From an uncultured Treponema sp. (GTDB lineage Bacteria; Spirochaetota; Spirochaetia; Treponematales; Treponemataceae), in assembly GCA_937893155.1 (NCBI GenBank), contig CALBGU010000219.1, positions 1 to 10,296 of the forward strand: a DNA stretch of 10,296 nucleotides, given 5' to 3'. The notes beneath the pieces were generated by a model that was not told where the DNA came from, searched no databases, and was given only the letters and a program-made list of their open reading frames with translations. This document shows, piece after piece, positions 1 through 6,439 of the stretch (its first letter is position 1; each line of letters begins with the position of its first letter). Made by a program: the position numbers and the translations under genes.

Positions 1-609
1 AAATGTGCGGAAAAGACCGATTTTGCCTTGGAGTGCTTGATTGACATTAATGTGTACGAACAGAGCCAATTGATTTATCTTTACTCGGTGCAAAACGCTG
101 TTTTGAAAAATTGCGACAGGAGAATCCGAAAAATCCGTATTGGCGAGGGCATAAAAGTGCTTTCGCCGCACGCTTTCGCTTATTGCGATTGCCTTTCGAG
201 CGTGTTCATTTCAAAAAGCGTGGAAAAGCTCTCTTCGCGCTCTTTTTACGGCTGCAAGGCTCTAAAAACGCTTTCGGTAGACGCGGAAAATCCCTTTTTT
301 TGCTCTGTTTCTAGCACGCTTTACACAAAAGATTTATCGACGTTTGTTTTTAATCCGCCTCTTGCAGAACCTGCTATTTTAGACGGAGTGAAGCGGATTG
401 CGGAAAATGCGTTTGCACACAATCTCAATCTACGCGAGGTGGAATTGCCTGAGAGCGTGGAAATTATCGAGAAGAATGCGTTTTCTCATTGTCAGTCGCT
501 TAAAAAAATCGTGCTGAAAGGAAAAAAGACCGAGGTTGACACCCTTGCATTTGGCTTTGAATTTGGGTCTCCTCGCACTAATGTCGAGATTGTGAGAGCG
601 CAAGAGTAA
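1..609 (+). CDS. BspA-like leucine-rich repeat protein, 3' part
   Basis: The frame is open from base 1, so the gene begins upstream; the TTG at 28 is only the first possible start codon inside the window. The visible 202 codons carry LRR_5 (BspA/Treponema pallidum-type) repeats of about 23 residues, recognised by the recurring aromatic/Cys pattern HAFAYCDCL, RSFYGCKAL, NAFAHNLNL and NAFSHCQSL, each followed by a hydrophobic strand and a 'SVE.L' turn. Between the second and third repeats is the island typical of BspA proteins (STLYTKDLSTFVFNPP). Such proteins are usually surface or secreted and bind host proteins or other cells, but no signal peptide can be judged because the N-terminus is missing. 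No C-terminal anchor is seen; the protein ends soon after the last repeat. It converges with the ATPase gene, and the 28-base gap shows no GC-rich terminator hairpin. The family assignment is firm; the function is inferred from the family. Confidence 0.82.
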   Translation, partial: KCAEKTDFALECLIDINVYEQSQLIYLYSVQNAVLKNCDRRIRKIRIGEGIKVLSPHAFAYCDCLSSVFISKSVEKLSSRSFYGCKALKTLSVDAENPFFCSVSSTLYTKDLSTFVFNPPLAEPAILDGVKRIAENAFAHNLNLREVELPESVEIIEKNAFSHCQSLKKIVLKGKKTEVDTLAFGFEFGSPRTNVEIVRAQE

Positions 610-637
610 GACTTGAGCAATAAAAAAGCCTGTGCCG

Positions 638-2212
638 TTATTTTACGAAGTCTTCGATTTTGCATTCGTGCATTTTTGTGTTTTCGTCGTAGTTTATGCC
701 GATGAAAAGCAGATTGCCCGAATAGTTAGACAGTGAATCGAAATAGTTTTTCGCTCGGATTTGCTCTATCGCGCTCTCTGCCGACCCGTTTCGCTTGAGT
801 TCGATAATCATCGCAGGGATATTCGGCACGAACGGAATGAAGACAACGTCGGCAAATCCCTTTCCCGCCGTCATCTCTTTGACGACCGTGTATTTGTTGA
901 GCGCGTAGATATACGAAAGATAAATCGCCGATTGAAGCGCGTCTTCGTTGTTGTAGCTGCGATTGCTCGTAACGTGAATATGACTCACATCGAGTGCTTT
1001 CGCTACCGCGTCCGAATTTTTGCGCAGTGTTTCGGCGAGCAACTCCTTTGACGACTGAATAATCTTGTTTGTAACCTCGTATTCTTCGATTATAGAAAGT
1101 GCCCTAATCCACTCTTCGCGCACTTCTTTATTCGGAATATAACAGTTTTTCTCTTTGCGGTCATACGCCAAATATCCCAGATGAATCAAATAAGTAAAAA
1201 TATCATTTTTATTTCTAAATCTATTGATTGTGTTCAAATACATATACACATCAACATCGACGCTTTCGCCAGAGAGCATTTTTATCACATCGTCTTTCGT
1301 GCCTGCAAAATTCTGCCGAATCCTATCCGAGATAACTTCATAGCTCGAAGTCTTGTTCCAATAATTCGAGAACTCCCGTTTCTGCACCAATTTTACGACC
1401 GATTCGGGATTATAAATCTCAAATCCGCGCAAATTATAGCCGTCGTACCAACGCTTGCACTCGGCAAAATCCACGCCGTATTTTTCGCACAACGATTTCA
1501 CCTCATCGCTTGTGAAACCGACATATTCCGAAAGCTCGTCAGCATCAATCATCGTATATTCTTCAAAATTGTTCAGCTTCGATTGCACTTTATCGCGCAC
1601 TACGGGCAAAATCCCCGTGAGATACGCAAGCGCAATCGCAGGGCGGAGCGTATTGCTTTTGAAAAGCCCGTTCAAAAAGCCGAGATACTCCGAAAACAGT
1701 TTTTCGCTCACTTGCTCGCGCACGAGTACGTCGTATTCGTCGATGATGATGACAAATGTTTCTCCCGTCGCAGAATAGATTTTCAAAATACATTGTGCGA
1801 TACTATCGTCATCATCAAGTTGAATTGTTTGAAATTCCTTGCGCATTTCAGCTTTGATAGTTTTTGTAATTCCTGATAAAAGATTATCTTTATTCGTATA
1901 ATTTTGGAACTCGCTGTTCATATCGATTTGAATGACATTGAACTTATTACGCTTTTCTTCGAAATCGGGCGATGTCGCGATTTTATACGGCGCAAAAAGC
2001 TCGCGCGAATCGCAGCCCTTAGAGTAATACGCCGCAATCATATTGCCTGCAATCGTCTTGCCGAAGCGTCGCGGGCGCGAAATGCAGATGTATTTGTTTT
2101 CGATGTCGATAAAGCGATTTAGCTCATGTATCATCATCGTTTTATCTACATAGAGCGGATTTTTCACAAATCCCTTGAAAATCACATTGCTCGGATTCAG
2201 ATATATTCCCAT
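638..2212 (-). CDS. AAA-ATPase-like protein with C-terminal PD-(D/E)XK (DUF1703) nuclease-like domain
   Basis: A 524-residue protein. The N-terminus MGIYLNPSN followed by YVDKT is the standard opening of the AAA-ATPase_like family (PF09820). The P-loop is SRPRRFGKT (45-53) and Walker B is VIIIDEYD (154-161). A long middle region leads to a DUF1703-type PD-(D/E)XK fold (PF08011) with D455 in GFADVVF and E471/K473 in IIELK, so the catalytic residues look intact. I chose the ATG at 2212 over the longer frame (to 2290) because family alignment starts at MGIY, and because the longer start and the intermediate ATG at 2236 lie upstream of or within a strong -10 box at 2235-2240. The ribosome site is weak (GGGGG about 7 bases upstream). 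The biochemical role of this family is not established; a nucleic-acid-directed ATPase/nuclease, possibly linked to mobile elements or defence, is inference. It is transcribed alone. Confidence 0.88.
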   Translation of the reverse strand: MGIYLNPSNVIFKGFVKNPLYVDKTMMIHELNRFIDIENKYICISRPRRFGKTIAGNMIAAYYSKGCDSRELFAPYKIATSPDFEEKRNKFNVIQIDMNSEFQNYTNKDNLLSGITKTIKAEMRKEFQTIQLDDDDSIAQCILKIYSATGETFVIIIDEYDVLVREQVSEKLFSEYLGFLNGLFKSNTLRPAIALAYLTGILPVVRDKVQSKLNNFEEYTMIDADELSEYVGFTSDEVKSLCEKYGVDFAECKRWYDGYNLRGFEIYNPESVVKLVQKREFSNYWNKTSSYEVISDRIRQNFAGTKDDVIKMLSGESVDVDVYMYLNTINRFRNKNDIFTYLIHLGYLAYDRKEKNCYIPNKEVREEWIRALSIIEEYEVTNKIIQSSKELLAETLRKNSDAVAKALDVSHIHVTSNRSYNNEDALQSAIYLSYIYALNKYTVVKEMTAGKGFADVVFIPFVPNIPAMIIELKRNGSAESAIEQIRAKNYFDSLSNYSGNLLFIGINYDENTKMHECKIEDFVK

Positions 2213-2234
2213 TGTGCGCCCCCGTTCACCAGTC

Positions 2235-2263
2235 ATTATAGCATACACCGCGCAAAACACAAA
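2235..2263 (-). promoter_or_regulatory. Promoter of the AAA-ATPase/DUF1703 gene
   Basis: On the minus strand a perfect TATAAT (2235-2240) is preceded by TGC, giving an extended -10 (TGnTATAAT). The -35 is poor: TTGTGT (2257-2262, 16-base spacer) or TTTGTG (2258-2263, 17-base spacer). Predicted start of transcription is near 2228, leaving a leader of about 16 bases before the ATG at 2212. The box supports the shorter protein start. Confidence 0.6.
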
Positions 2264-2271
2264 GCAGGTTG

Positions 2272-2317
2272 CGCCGCGATTTTCCCGCATTGTCTAGCAA
2301 CGATTTTTCTCGCGGCG
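2272..2317. repeat. GC-rich 8-bp inverted repeat upstream of the ATPase promoter
   Basis: CGCCGCGA at 2272-2279 is exactly complementary to TCGCGGCG at 2310-2317, with a 30-base spacer holding a further short pairing (TTG/CAA). It lies just upstream of the -35 region of the AAA-ATPase/DUF1703 gene. It could be an operator, the end of an inserted segment, or part of an RNA structure reading through from upstream. No function can be assigned. Confidence 0.5.
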
Positions 2318-2324
2318 AATAAAC

Positions 2325-2362
2325 AAAAAAGCCTGCTCTCACGAAAGGGAACAGGCTTTTTT
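2325..2362 (-). terminator. Intrinsic terminator (could act on both strands)
   Basis: AAAAAAGCCTG (2325-2335) pairs perfectly with CAGGCTTTTTT (2352-2362) around a 16-base loop in which a few further pairs are possible. On the minus strand the stem runs into T6-G-T3, a good U-tract, placing it at the end of the gene relic and of any read-through from the polysaccharide genes, before the promoter of the ATPase gene. The U-tract is similar on the plus strand, but no plus-strand gene needs it here. Confidence 0.8.
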
Positions 2363-2449
2363 ATGCGATTTTCAAGAGTTTTTTCACCCCAAAGATGTTT
2401 TGCAACTTTTCTAAAATCCACCATCACCAAGAACAGCAACTTTCTTCAT
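2361..2449 (-). pseudogene. Relic of a short-deleted gene: Rossmann-type N-terminus plus a foreign or shifted C-terminus
   Basis: On the minus strand a good ribosome site (GCGGAG, then 10 bases) precedes ATG at 2449, which reads MKKVAVLGDGGF and then stops (TAG, 2411-2413). This is the N-terminal strand and glycine loop of an NAD(P)-binding Rossmann protein; MKKVAVLGDGG closely resembles the start of NAD(P)H-dependent glycerol-3-phosphate dehydrogenase (GpsA, which continues with WGT). From 2420 in another frame the sequence reads WILEKLQNIFGVKKLLKIA and ends with TAA (2361-2363) directly at the terminator stem, as a natural gene end would. Seen directly: a start with ribosome site, and a stop against a terminator, only 89 bases apart and out of frame. 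Inferred: almost the whole body of a gene was deleted, or two gene ends were joined. Assignment to gpsA is a guess from 11 residues; a 12-codon leader peptide is the alternative. Confidence 0.4.
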
Positions 2450-2473
2450 AAATAAAAAACTCCGCAAAATAAA

Positions 2474-2528
2474 AGGCTGTGTAATCTGGCACTTCCGCTA
2501 TAACGGGAGGTCTTTTCATTACCAGCCT
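2474..2528 (-). ncRNA. Structured RNA-like hairpin with T-rich tail (terminator-like)
   Basis: Bases 2474-2485 pair with 2518-2528 (11 bp with one bulged base: AGGCTG-T-GTAAT against ATTACCAGCCT). Nested inside, CTTCCG (2492-2497) pairs with CGGGAG (2504-2509) around CTATAA. On the minus strand the outer stem is followed by CCTTTTATTTTGC, so it could end transcription of the polysaccharide genes. Just upstream (2536-2552) lies a near-palindrome CATAGACTTAAGCTATG. The two-level structure is more elaborate than a simple terminator. It could be a small RNA, a leader of the decayed gene below it, or a mobile-element end. Confidence 0.45.
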
Positions 2529-2606
2529 GTTCAACCATAGACTTAAGCTATGCGCTCATAAGTATAGTATAAAATCAAAGTCAATCCGCTTATAAAAAGA
2601 TTACCA

Positions 2607-2632
2607 CTAACAGAGAAAAAATCCTCTGTTAG
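2607..2632 (-). terminator. 9-bp perfect hairpin after the Caps_synth gene
   Basis: CTAACAGAG (2607-2615) and CTCTGTTAG (2624-2632) pair perfectly around an 8-base loop (T6 on the minus strand). It lies 34 bases past the stop of the last polysaccharide gene. The T-rich stretch comes only some 8 bases after the stem, so it is a poor intrinsic terminator; it may instead protect the 3' end of the mRNA. Confidence 0.4.
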
Positions 2633-2666
2633 ACTGATTGAAAAAGTATCGTTTTTGGAAGAAATA

Positions 2667-3608
2667 TCACAATAACATTTTTTCAGACAGAATATATGAA
2701 TATACTGTATTTGGAAGAGTTTTTTCTTCGTCCATCAGTTTTGTTGTCAGTTTATGAACAAAAGATTTTTCTACAATGCTTTCAAATTTTTCTTTTTTAA
2801 ACGGTTTCGTCAGTTCATAGAGTAAAATATGGGGAGGCTCATTCGAGTATTTCGGTATTTCTTCTCTTAAGTCAGAAAAATGATTTAACGCAATCTCCAC
2901 AAAATGATGAAACAAAAAATAATCACAAAGCGAATTCTGTTTTTTCCAGTAGCAGAATAACAAATCTTGTGTCAATCGCAAAACGGGATTCTGAGCAACA
3001 CTCTCGATAAACCAACTGGAAACAGTGATACATTTTCCTGCACAACCTGGCTTTTGTGTTTTGAATAAGAAAAGAGGCGAGTTTGCAATGTCGGTCGGTA
3101 ATTTTCCTGTTACGAATACTGTTGCATCAATCCAAATTCCGCCATGCAAAATCAAAAGGTTTGTGCGCAGAATGTCTGAAAAATGCGTATGAGTAATAAC
3201 CCCGCGTTTCCATTTCTGAATAATATAAAATGGAATATCTGTAAAATCTGCATAATTTTCTGCAGTAATGACTTGCACTTTGTAGTCGGAAAAATAAATT
3301 TTCAAATGTGAAAAATTCACTTTGATTAAATTAGGTGCATTTTCAAGTCCTTGCAACCAACAGAACCAGATTATTTTTGCTTTTTTATTTCTTTCGAGGG
3401 CATAATCTGCATTCTGAATAATTTTGCGGTATTTTTTGTACAGGCGATTTTGAATCTTCTTATCGATACACTCAGATAAAACTTCCAATCCAAAACGATT
3501 TTTTGGCAAAACACTAAACATAAAAATTGCATAAAAGAGAATATGGTTCTGTACATACTTTTTAAGCAATGACAATCCGCCCATTTTTTTGAAATAGTGC
3601 AATATCAT
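2667..3608 (-). CDS. Capsular polysaccharide synthesis glycosyltransferase (Caps_synth, GT32-like)
   Basis: A 313-residue protein. The Caps_synth (PF05704) signature is clear: KIIWFCWLQGLENAP at 78-92 (first nucleotide-binding strand) and HFSDILRTNLLILHGG (142-157) followed by IWIDATVF (158-165), where D161-A-T takes the place of the DXD metal-binding motif, as is usual in this family. It probably adds one sugar of the surface-polysaccharide repeat unit from a nucleotide sugar at the cytoplasmic membrane face; donor and linkage cannot be read from sequence. A hydrophobic stretch near residues 22-34 may help it associate with the membrane. Its ATG overlaps the stop of licD by 4 bases (ATGA, 3605-3608) and has GAGG 7 bases upstream, so the two are translationally coupled. 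It is the last gene of the polysaccharide run and is AT-rich like its neighbours. Confidence 0.85.
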   Translation of the reverse strand: MILHYFKKMGGLSLLKKYVQNHILFYAIFMFSVLPKNRFGLEVLSECIDKKIQNRLYKKYRKIIQNADYALERNKKAKIIWFCWLQGLENAPNLIKVNFSHLKIYFSDYKVQVITAENYADFTDIPFYIIQKWKRGVITHTHFSDILRTNLLILHGGIWIDATVFVTGKLPTDIANSPLFLFKTQKPGCAGKCITVSSWFIESVAQNPVLRLTQDLLFCYWKKQNSLCDYFLFHHFVEIALNHFSDLREEIPKYSNEPPHILLYELTKPFKKEKFESIVEKSFVHKLTTKLMDEEKTLPNTVYSYILSEKMLL

Positions 3609-4426
3609 TTTGTTGCCTCACATTTTGGAAAAATCTTGTAATAATGATGTCCTATGCGTTCATTCTCAGGCGGTAACTTCATATATTCACCGTACAATTT
3701 CTTCAGAACCGTATCATAATTTTTGGGAACAGGAAATTTCGCTCCTTCAAAATCTACCAATACAGTCTCCGCTAAATCATTCTTCTTAAAAATCTGCGGT
3801 TTTCCGCCGTCCATCCAGAGCAAACACGCGACATATTCGCTTGATTCGAGCGGAAATTTGTTTGCAATGTTTCGCAATTTTTTCCGTAAACTTTCGTATG
3901 AACATAGTCGAGAAACAAAGAACAGTATCCGCTTGAAAAATGTTTTGATTTTTCCGAACGGCTTTATAAAATGTGTTTTGCTTTTTAGCGCATACAAAGT
4001 ACAATATAAACACGTCCTATAATACAGCAGACGATGTTTCCCGTTTCCTGCGCCGTCAATCGGATACACATCAACGAATGTACCCATACCGTAATCGTTT
4101 TCTCCTTCAGCAAGCATTTTGAACGAGGAGTTCGTAATCCGACCGAGCAGATACGGATAATCCGCTTTTGTTTCGGGGGCAAAAAACTCTAAAGGACAAA
4201 GTTCGTTCTTGTGCGCGATAAAATATGATTTCAGTTTTTCGTAATCGTTGCGGAACATATAGATGTCAAGGTCATCGTCCCACGGAATAAATCCATTGTG
4301 GCGAATTGCTCCAAGAAGCGTTCCAAAAAACAAGCCGTAGCGCAGTCCTTCTTTTCGTGCGACATCATCTATTACTTTGAGAATTTTCAGTGATTCAAGT
4401 TGAATTTGTCGTGTTGTTAGTTCCAT
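3605..4426 (-). CDS. LicD family phosphotransferase
   Basis: A 273-residue protein of the LicD family (PF04991), which transfers phosphocholine or another phospho-group from an activated donor onto sugars. Visible hallmarks: RYGLFFGTLLGAIRH (29-43) with the nucleotidyltransferase-like glycine turn, then FIPWDDDLDI (46-55), whose aspartates D50-D52 and D54 form the metal site, and FVDVYPID further on (117-124). I chose the ATG at 4426 because it has GGAG 8 bases upstream, begins at the family's usual position (MELTTRQIQLESLKIL), and lies 13 bases after the stop of the EpsG-like gene; the longer frame to 4486 would overlap that gene by 47 bases. The 3' end overlaps the next gene as ATGA. In this cluster it most likely decorates the repeat unit made by the neighbouring transferases. 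Choline as the group added is possible but not shown. Confidence 0.9.
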   Translation of the reverse strand: MELTTRQIQLESLKILKVIDDVARKEGLRYGLFFGTLLGAIRHNGFIPWDDDLDIYMFRNDYEKLKSYFIAHKNELCPLEFFAPETKADYPYLLGRITNSSFKMLAEGENDYGMGTFVDVYPIDGAGNGKHRLLYYRTCLYCTLYALKSKTHFIKPFGKIKTFFKRILFFVSRLCSYESLRKKLRNIANKFPLESSEYVACLLWMDGGKPQIFKKNDLAETVLVDFEGAKFPVPKNYDTVLKKLYGEYMKLPPENERIGHHYYKIFPKCEATK

Positions 4427-4439
4427 ACAAAATGCTCCG

Positions 4440-5549
4440 TTAATTAAATTCTGTTTTCCAGCTAAGCATTGGCTGATAAGTCGCAAAATTCAACGCAAAG
4501 TTGAAAAAGTAGAATCCGCACAACACAAATTTTTTCAAAAACAAATTTTTCTTAGATTTTTCAATTATCAACACCAGTATAGGGGCTTCAACTGCATAAA
4601 ACAGACTTCCGAAACGCCCCGCAAGAATCTCGAAATCACGGAAAACAAGGTAATAGACGGTGCTCACAAGATATATTTGAAAAAGAAAGAATATTTTTTT
4701 ATCCACAAAAAATTGTCTACGATGCTTTAATATAAATGCACAGATTGTCACCTGTTTTAAAATCTGCGGATTGAACAAGGACATTGATATTGCATATTTA
4801 GACCAATACAGGTAATTTTCCACGGCAGGAGGCAGAAGACCGACACTTGAAAATACAAAAAGCAGATTTTTTATTGGAAACACAACTGTAAAAATACAGG
4901 CGGCACAAAATAAAACTCTTAAAAATTTTATATACTTTTTATTCACAGCGGTTCTTGCAATTACGAGGGGCAAAGCAACAAGAGCAGTCATCTGAAAACA
5001 ACTGGCAAGAATCACCGTAAGTACAAAACGAAATCGCTTTCCTTGATACAAAGCCACAAGCGAATACAAAACTATTGCCGAAGCAAAACCATTGCGAATC
5101 TGCACGCAGTCTTTTCTAAGAAATTCGTGTGCAAAAAAGGCTAAAAATACAATGACAATATCTCGTTTCGATAAAAAAGCAACATAGAATTTATATCGAA
5201 ATACAAGGCTCATAAAGCAAAAAAGAACAAAAAACGCAGTCGCAGAGCCGCCAATTGTTTTTACAAACGATTGAAAATAGTTGTAACCAATTTCATTGTG
5301 TTGCGAAATTGCATAAGAAAAGAAATCAGCAGAAAAAAGCGAAGGAGATTCTATAAATGCTTGCAAATAGTTTTCATAATCTGCTCGTTGAGCGTTTACA
5401 CCCACAAGAAAAGCAAAAATTGGTAAACAAAGCAAAGTCATTGCAAAAATTTGTTCGTTCAATGCTTTTCTGTACAGCATATTTTTTATTCCATCTGAAA
5501 ATGAAAAAACTGCAATTATGTCAAAAAACAGGATAAAAGTGTAAATCAT
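4440..5549 (-). CDS. EpsG-like polysaccharide polymerase (Wzy role)
   Basis: A 369-residue polytopic membrane protein with about ten hydrophobic segments, beginning MIYTFILFFDIIAVFSF. The pattern of two N-terminal spans, then a polar loop ADYENYLQAF near residues 55-64 and a long run of spans, matches EpsG (PF14897), which joins repeat units as Wzy does. The RADYENY motif after the second span corresponds to the D-Y-xx-Y region of EpsG proteins. The ATG at 5549 overlaps the stop of the GT32 gene by 4 bases (ATGA, 5546-5549) and has GAGGA 7 bases upstream; the longer frame to 5588 has no support. Composition is very AT-rich (22% GC over 4681-4740), usual for variable polymerase genes. Its place between GT32 and licD supports polymerisation of the locus-specific glycan. 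A membrane acyltransferase is a less likely alternative. Confidence 0.75.
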   Translation of the reverse strand: MIYTFILFFDIIAVFSFSDGIKNMLYRKALNEQIFAMTLLCLPIFAFLVGVNAQRADYENYLQAFIESPSLFSADFFSYAISQHNEIGYNYFQSFVKTIGGSATAFFVLFCFMSLVFRYKFYVAFLSKRDIVIVFLAFFAHEFLRKDCVQIRNGFASAIVLYSLVALYQGKRFRFVLTVILASCFQMTALVALPLVIARTAVNKKYIKFLRVLFCAACIFTVVFPIKNLLFVFSSVGLLPPAVENYLYWSKYAISMSLFNPQILKQVTICAFILKHRRQFFVDKKIFFLFQIYLVSTVYYLVFRDFEILAGRFGSLFYAVEAPILVLIIEKSKKNLFLKKFVLCGFYFFNFALNFATYQPMLSWKTEFN

Positions 5550-6355
5550 CTTTGCGTCCTCAGCCGCTTGCACACAAGATTTTTCCAATAAATTACACCT
5601 TTCAAAAATCCATAATGAGAAAGCGTTTTCTTAAAATGAAAAAAAATAACTTTTAGACGGGACAATTTTGTGTCGCCGAATTGAGAATAAGTGCTTTCCG
5701 CATATACGCGGATTTCTCTTTTCCATTCTTCAACCCAACTTCCATCATAATGATGAATTGTATAGGTATTCTCAGTTAGTTTTAATTCTGATGTCCGCAT
5801 ATCTTTTGGACAAAAATATTCAGGAGGATAAATTGTAAATCCTGCAATATCTTGAATTTCTAGGCTATTAGTAAAACCATATCGACGGAAGATGTCAGAA
5901 ACTCGTTCCACTACCGTCTTTAAATTATATGAGCCGTCGCAGTTTAAAAAACTTTCCGTTTTATAAGAATCCAAGATTTCAGCAAAAATCTCGCTCGCCG
6001 CTGGACTTGCGATGCCAAGTCCAGCGTTGAGTGCGCCCGCGCACTCAACGCCCGCAAACGCTCCGCGTTTTAAAATTTCTTCAAGAGGTTTTATCACTTC
6101 CACATCAGTATCAAAATACACTCCGCCATACTGATACAGAATATCAAAGCGGGCATAATCGCTTACAAAAGCATATTTCTTTGCGTCATACGCCTGTGCA
6201 ATATAGGGGATTTTCCGCACATCATAATTGCTTTCGTTCCATTCCTTGATTTCATAATCGGGCAGGAACTTTTTCCATGAGGCAATACATTTCTGCGCCA
6301 GTTCAGGAAGAGGATTTCCGCCGAACCAGCAGTAGTGAATGATTTTTGGTATCAT
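5546..6355 (-). CDS. GT32 family glycosyltransferase (OCH1-like, DXD)
   Basis: A 269-residue protein opening MIPKIIHYCWFGGNPLP, the characteristic start of bacterial GT32 (Gly_transf_sug, PF04488) enzymes. FVSDYARFDILYQYGGVYFDTDVEV (63-87) holds the invariant arginine-aspartate helix and the DXD motif D82-T-D84 for metal and sugar-nucleotide binding; IHHYDGSW (about 198-205) is the usual C-terminal His-containing motif. It is expected to transfer a hexose to the undecaprenyl-linked repeat unit in the cytoplasm. The ATG at 6355 has CGGAG about 10 bases upstream. The gene is AT-rich except for a short 65% GC patch (about 5990-6066, residues 97-121) that contains two perfect hairpins while still coding a plausible GVECAGALNAGLGIA segment. 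The 3' end overlaps the polymerase gene. The 84 bases between it and GT2 show no terminator or strong promoter. Confidence 0.9.
   Translation of the reverse strand: MIPKIIHYCWFGGNPLPELAQKCIASWKKFLPDYEIKEWNESNYDVRKIPYIAQAYDAKKYAFVSDYARFDILYQYGGVYFDTDVEVIKPLEEILKRGAFAGVECAGALNAGLGIASPAASEIFAEILDSYKTESFLNCDGSYNLKTVVERVSDIFRRYGFTNSLEIQDIAGFTIYPPEYFCPKDMRTSELKLTENTYTIHHYDGSWVEEWKREIRVYAESTYSQFGDTKLSRLKVIFFHFKKTLSHYGFLKGVIYWKNLVCKRLRTQR
5999..6026. repeat. Perfect 11-bp hairpin inside the GT32 gene (first of two)
   Basis: CGCTGGACTTG at 5999-6009 is exactly complementary to CAAGTCCAGCG at 6016-6026, with a 6-base loop CGATGC. It lies within codons for residues 110-119 of the GT32 protein and overlaps the next hairpin by 3 bases. 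The surrounding gene is about 34% GC. Confidence 0.8.
6024..6051. repeat. Perfect 12-bp hairpin inside the GT32 gene (second of two)
   Basis: GCGTTGAGTGCG at 6024-6035 pairs perfectly with CGCACTCAACGC at 6040-6051 around a CCCG loop. It directly abuts the 11-bp hairpin, so the central 20 bases have their reverse complement split between the two flanks. Codons for residues 102-111 lie here; the reading frame is not disturbed. Confidence 0.85.
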
Positions 6356-6439
6356 CTATTTTTTTCTCCGTTTGATTTTTGATTTTTCGCAAATAGAAAT
6401 AGTGTTGGAAACTGCAATATAATAATGATTATCTTTTCT

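Larger units (their letters stand above)
2213..2666. other. 454-base intergenic region without an intact gene
   Basis: Reading from the high to the low end (minus-strand direction): a 9-bp hairpin just after the Caps_synth gene (2607-2632); a complex hairpin with a T-rich tail (2474-2528); a gene relic with a good ribosome site (2361-2449); an intrinsic terminator (2325-2362); a GC-rich 8-bp inverted repeat (2272-2317); and the promoter of the downstream ATPase gene. No tRNA, CRISPR array or intact coding frame is visible. Confidence 0.7.

Noticed and set aside
1181..1876. Long plus-strand frame (231 codons) opposite the DUF1703 ATPase gene
   Set aside because: It is antisense to a gene with clear Walker and nuclease motifs and its own translation shows no family pattern.
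2213..2290. Longer N-terminus for the AAA-ATPase/DUF1703 protein
   Set aside because: Family proteins begin at MGIY, and the perfect extended -10 box at 2235-2240 lies inside this stretch.
2236..2439. Minus-strand 67-codon frame through the intergenic region
   Set aside because: It runs straight through the intrinsic terminator and the ATPase promoter and has no ribosome site or recognisable domain.
6356..6439. Promoter or terminator between GT2 and GT32
   Set aside because: AT-rich, with GATTTTT repeats, but no paired -35/-10 of reasonable quality and no GC stem with a T-tract.
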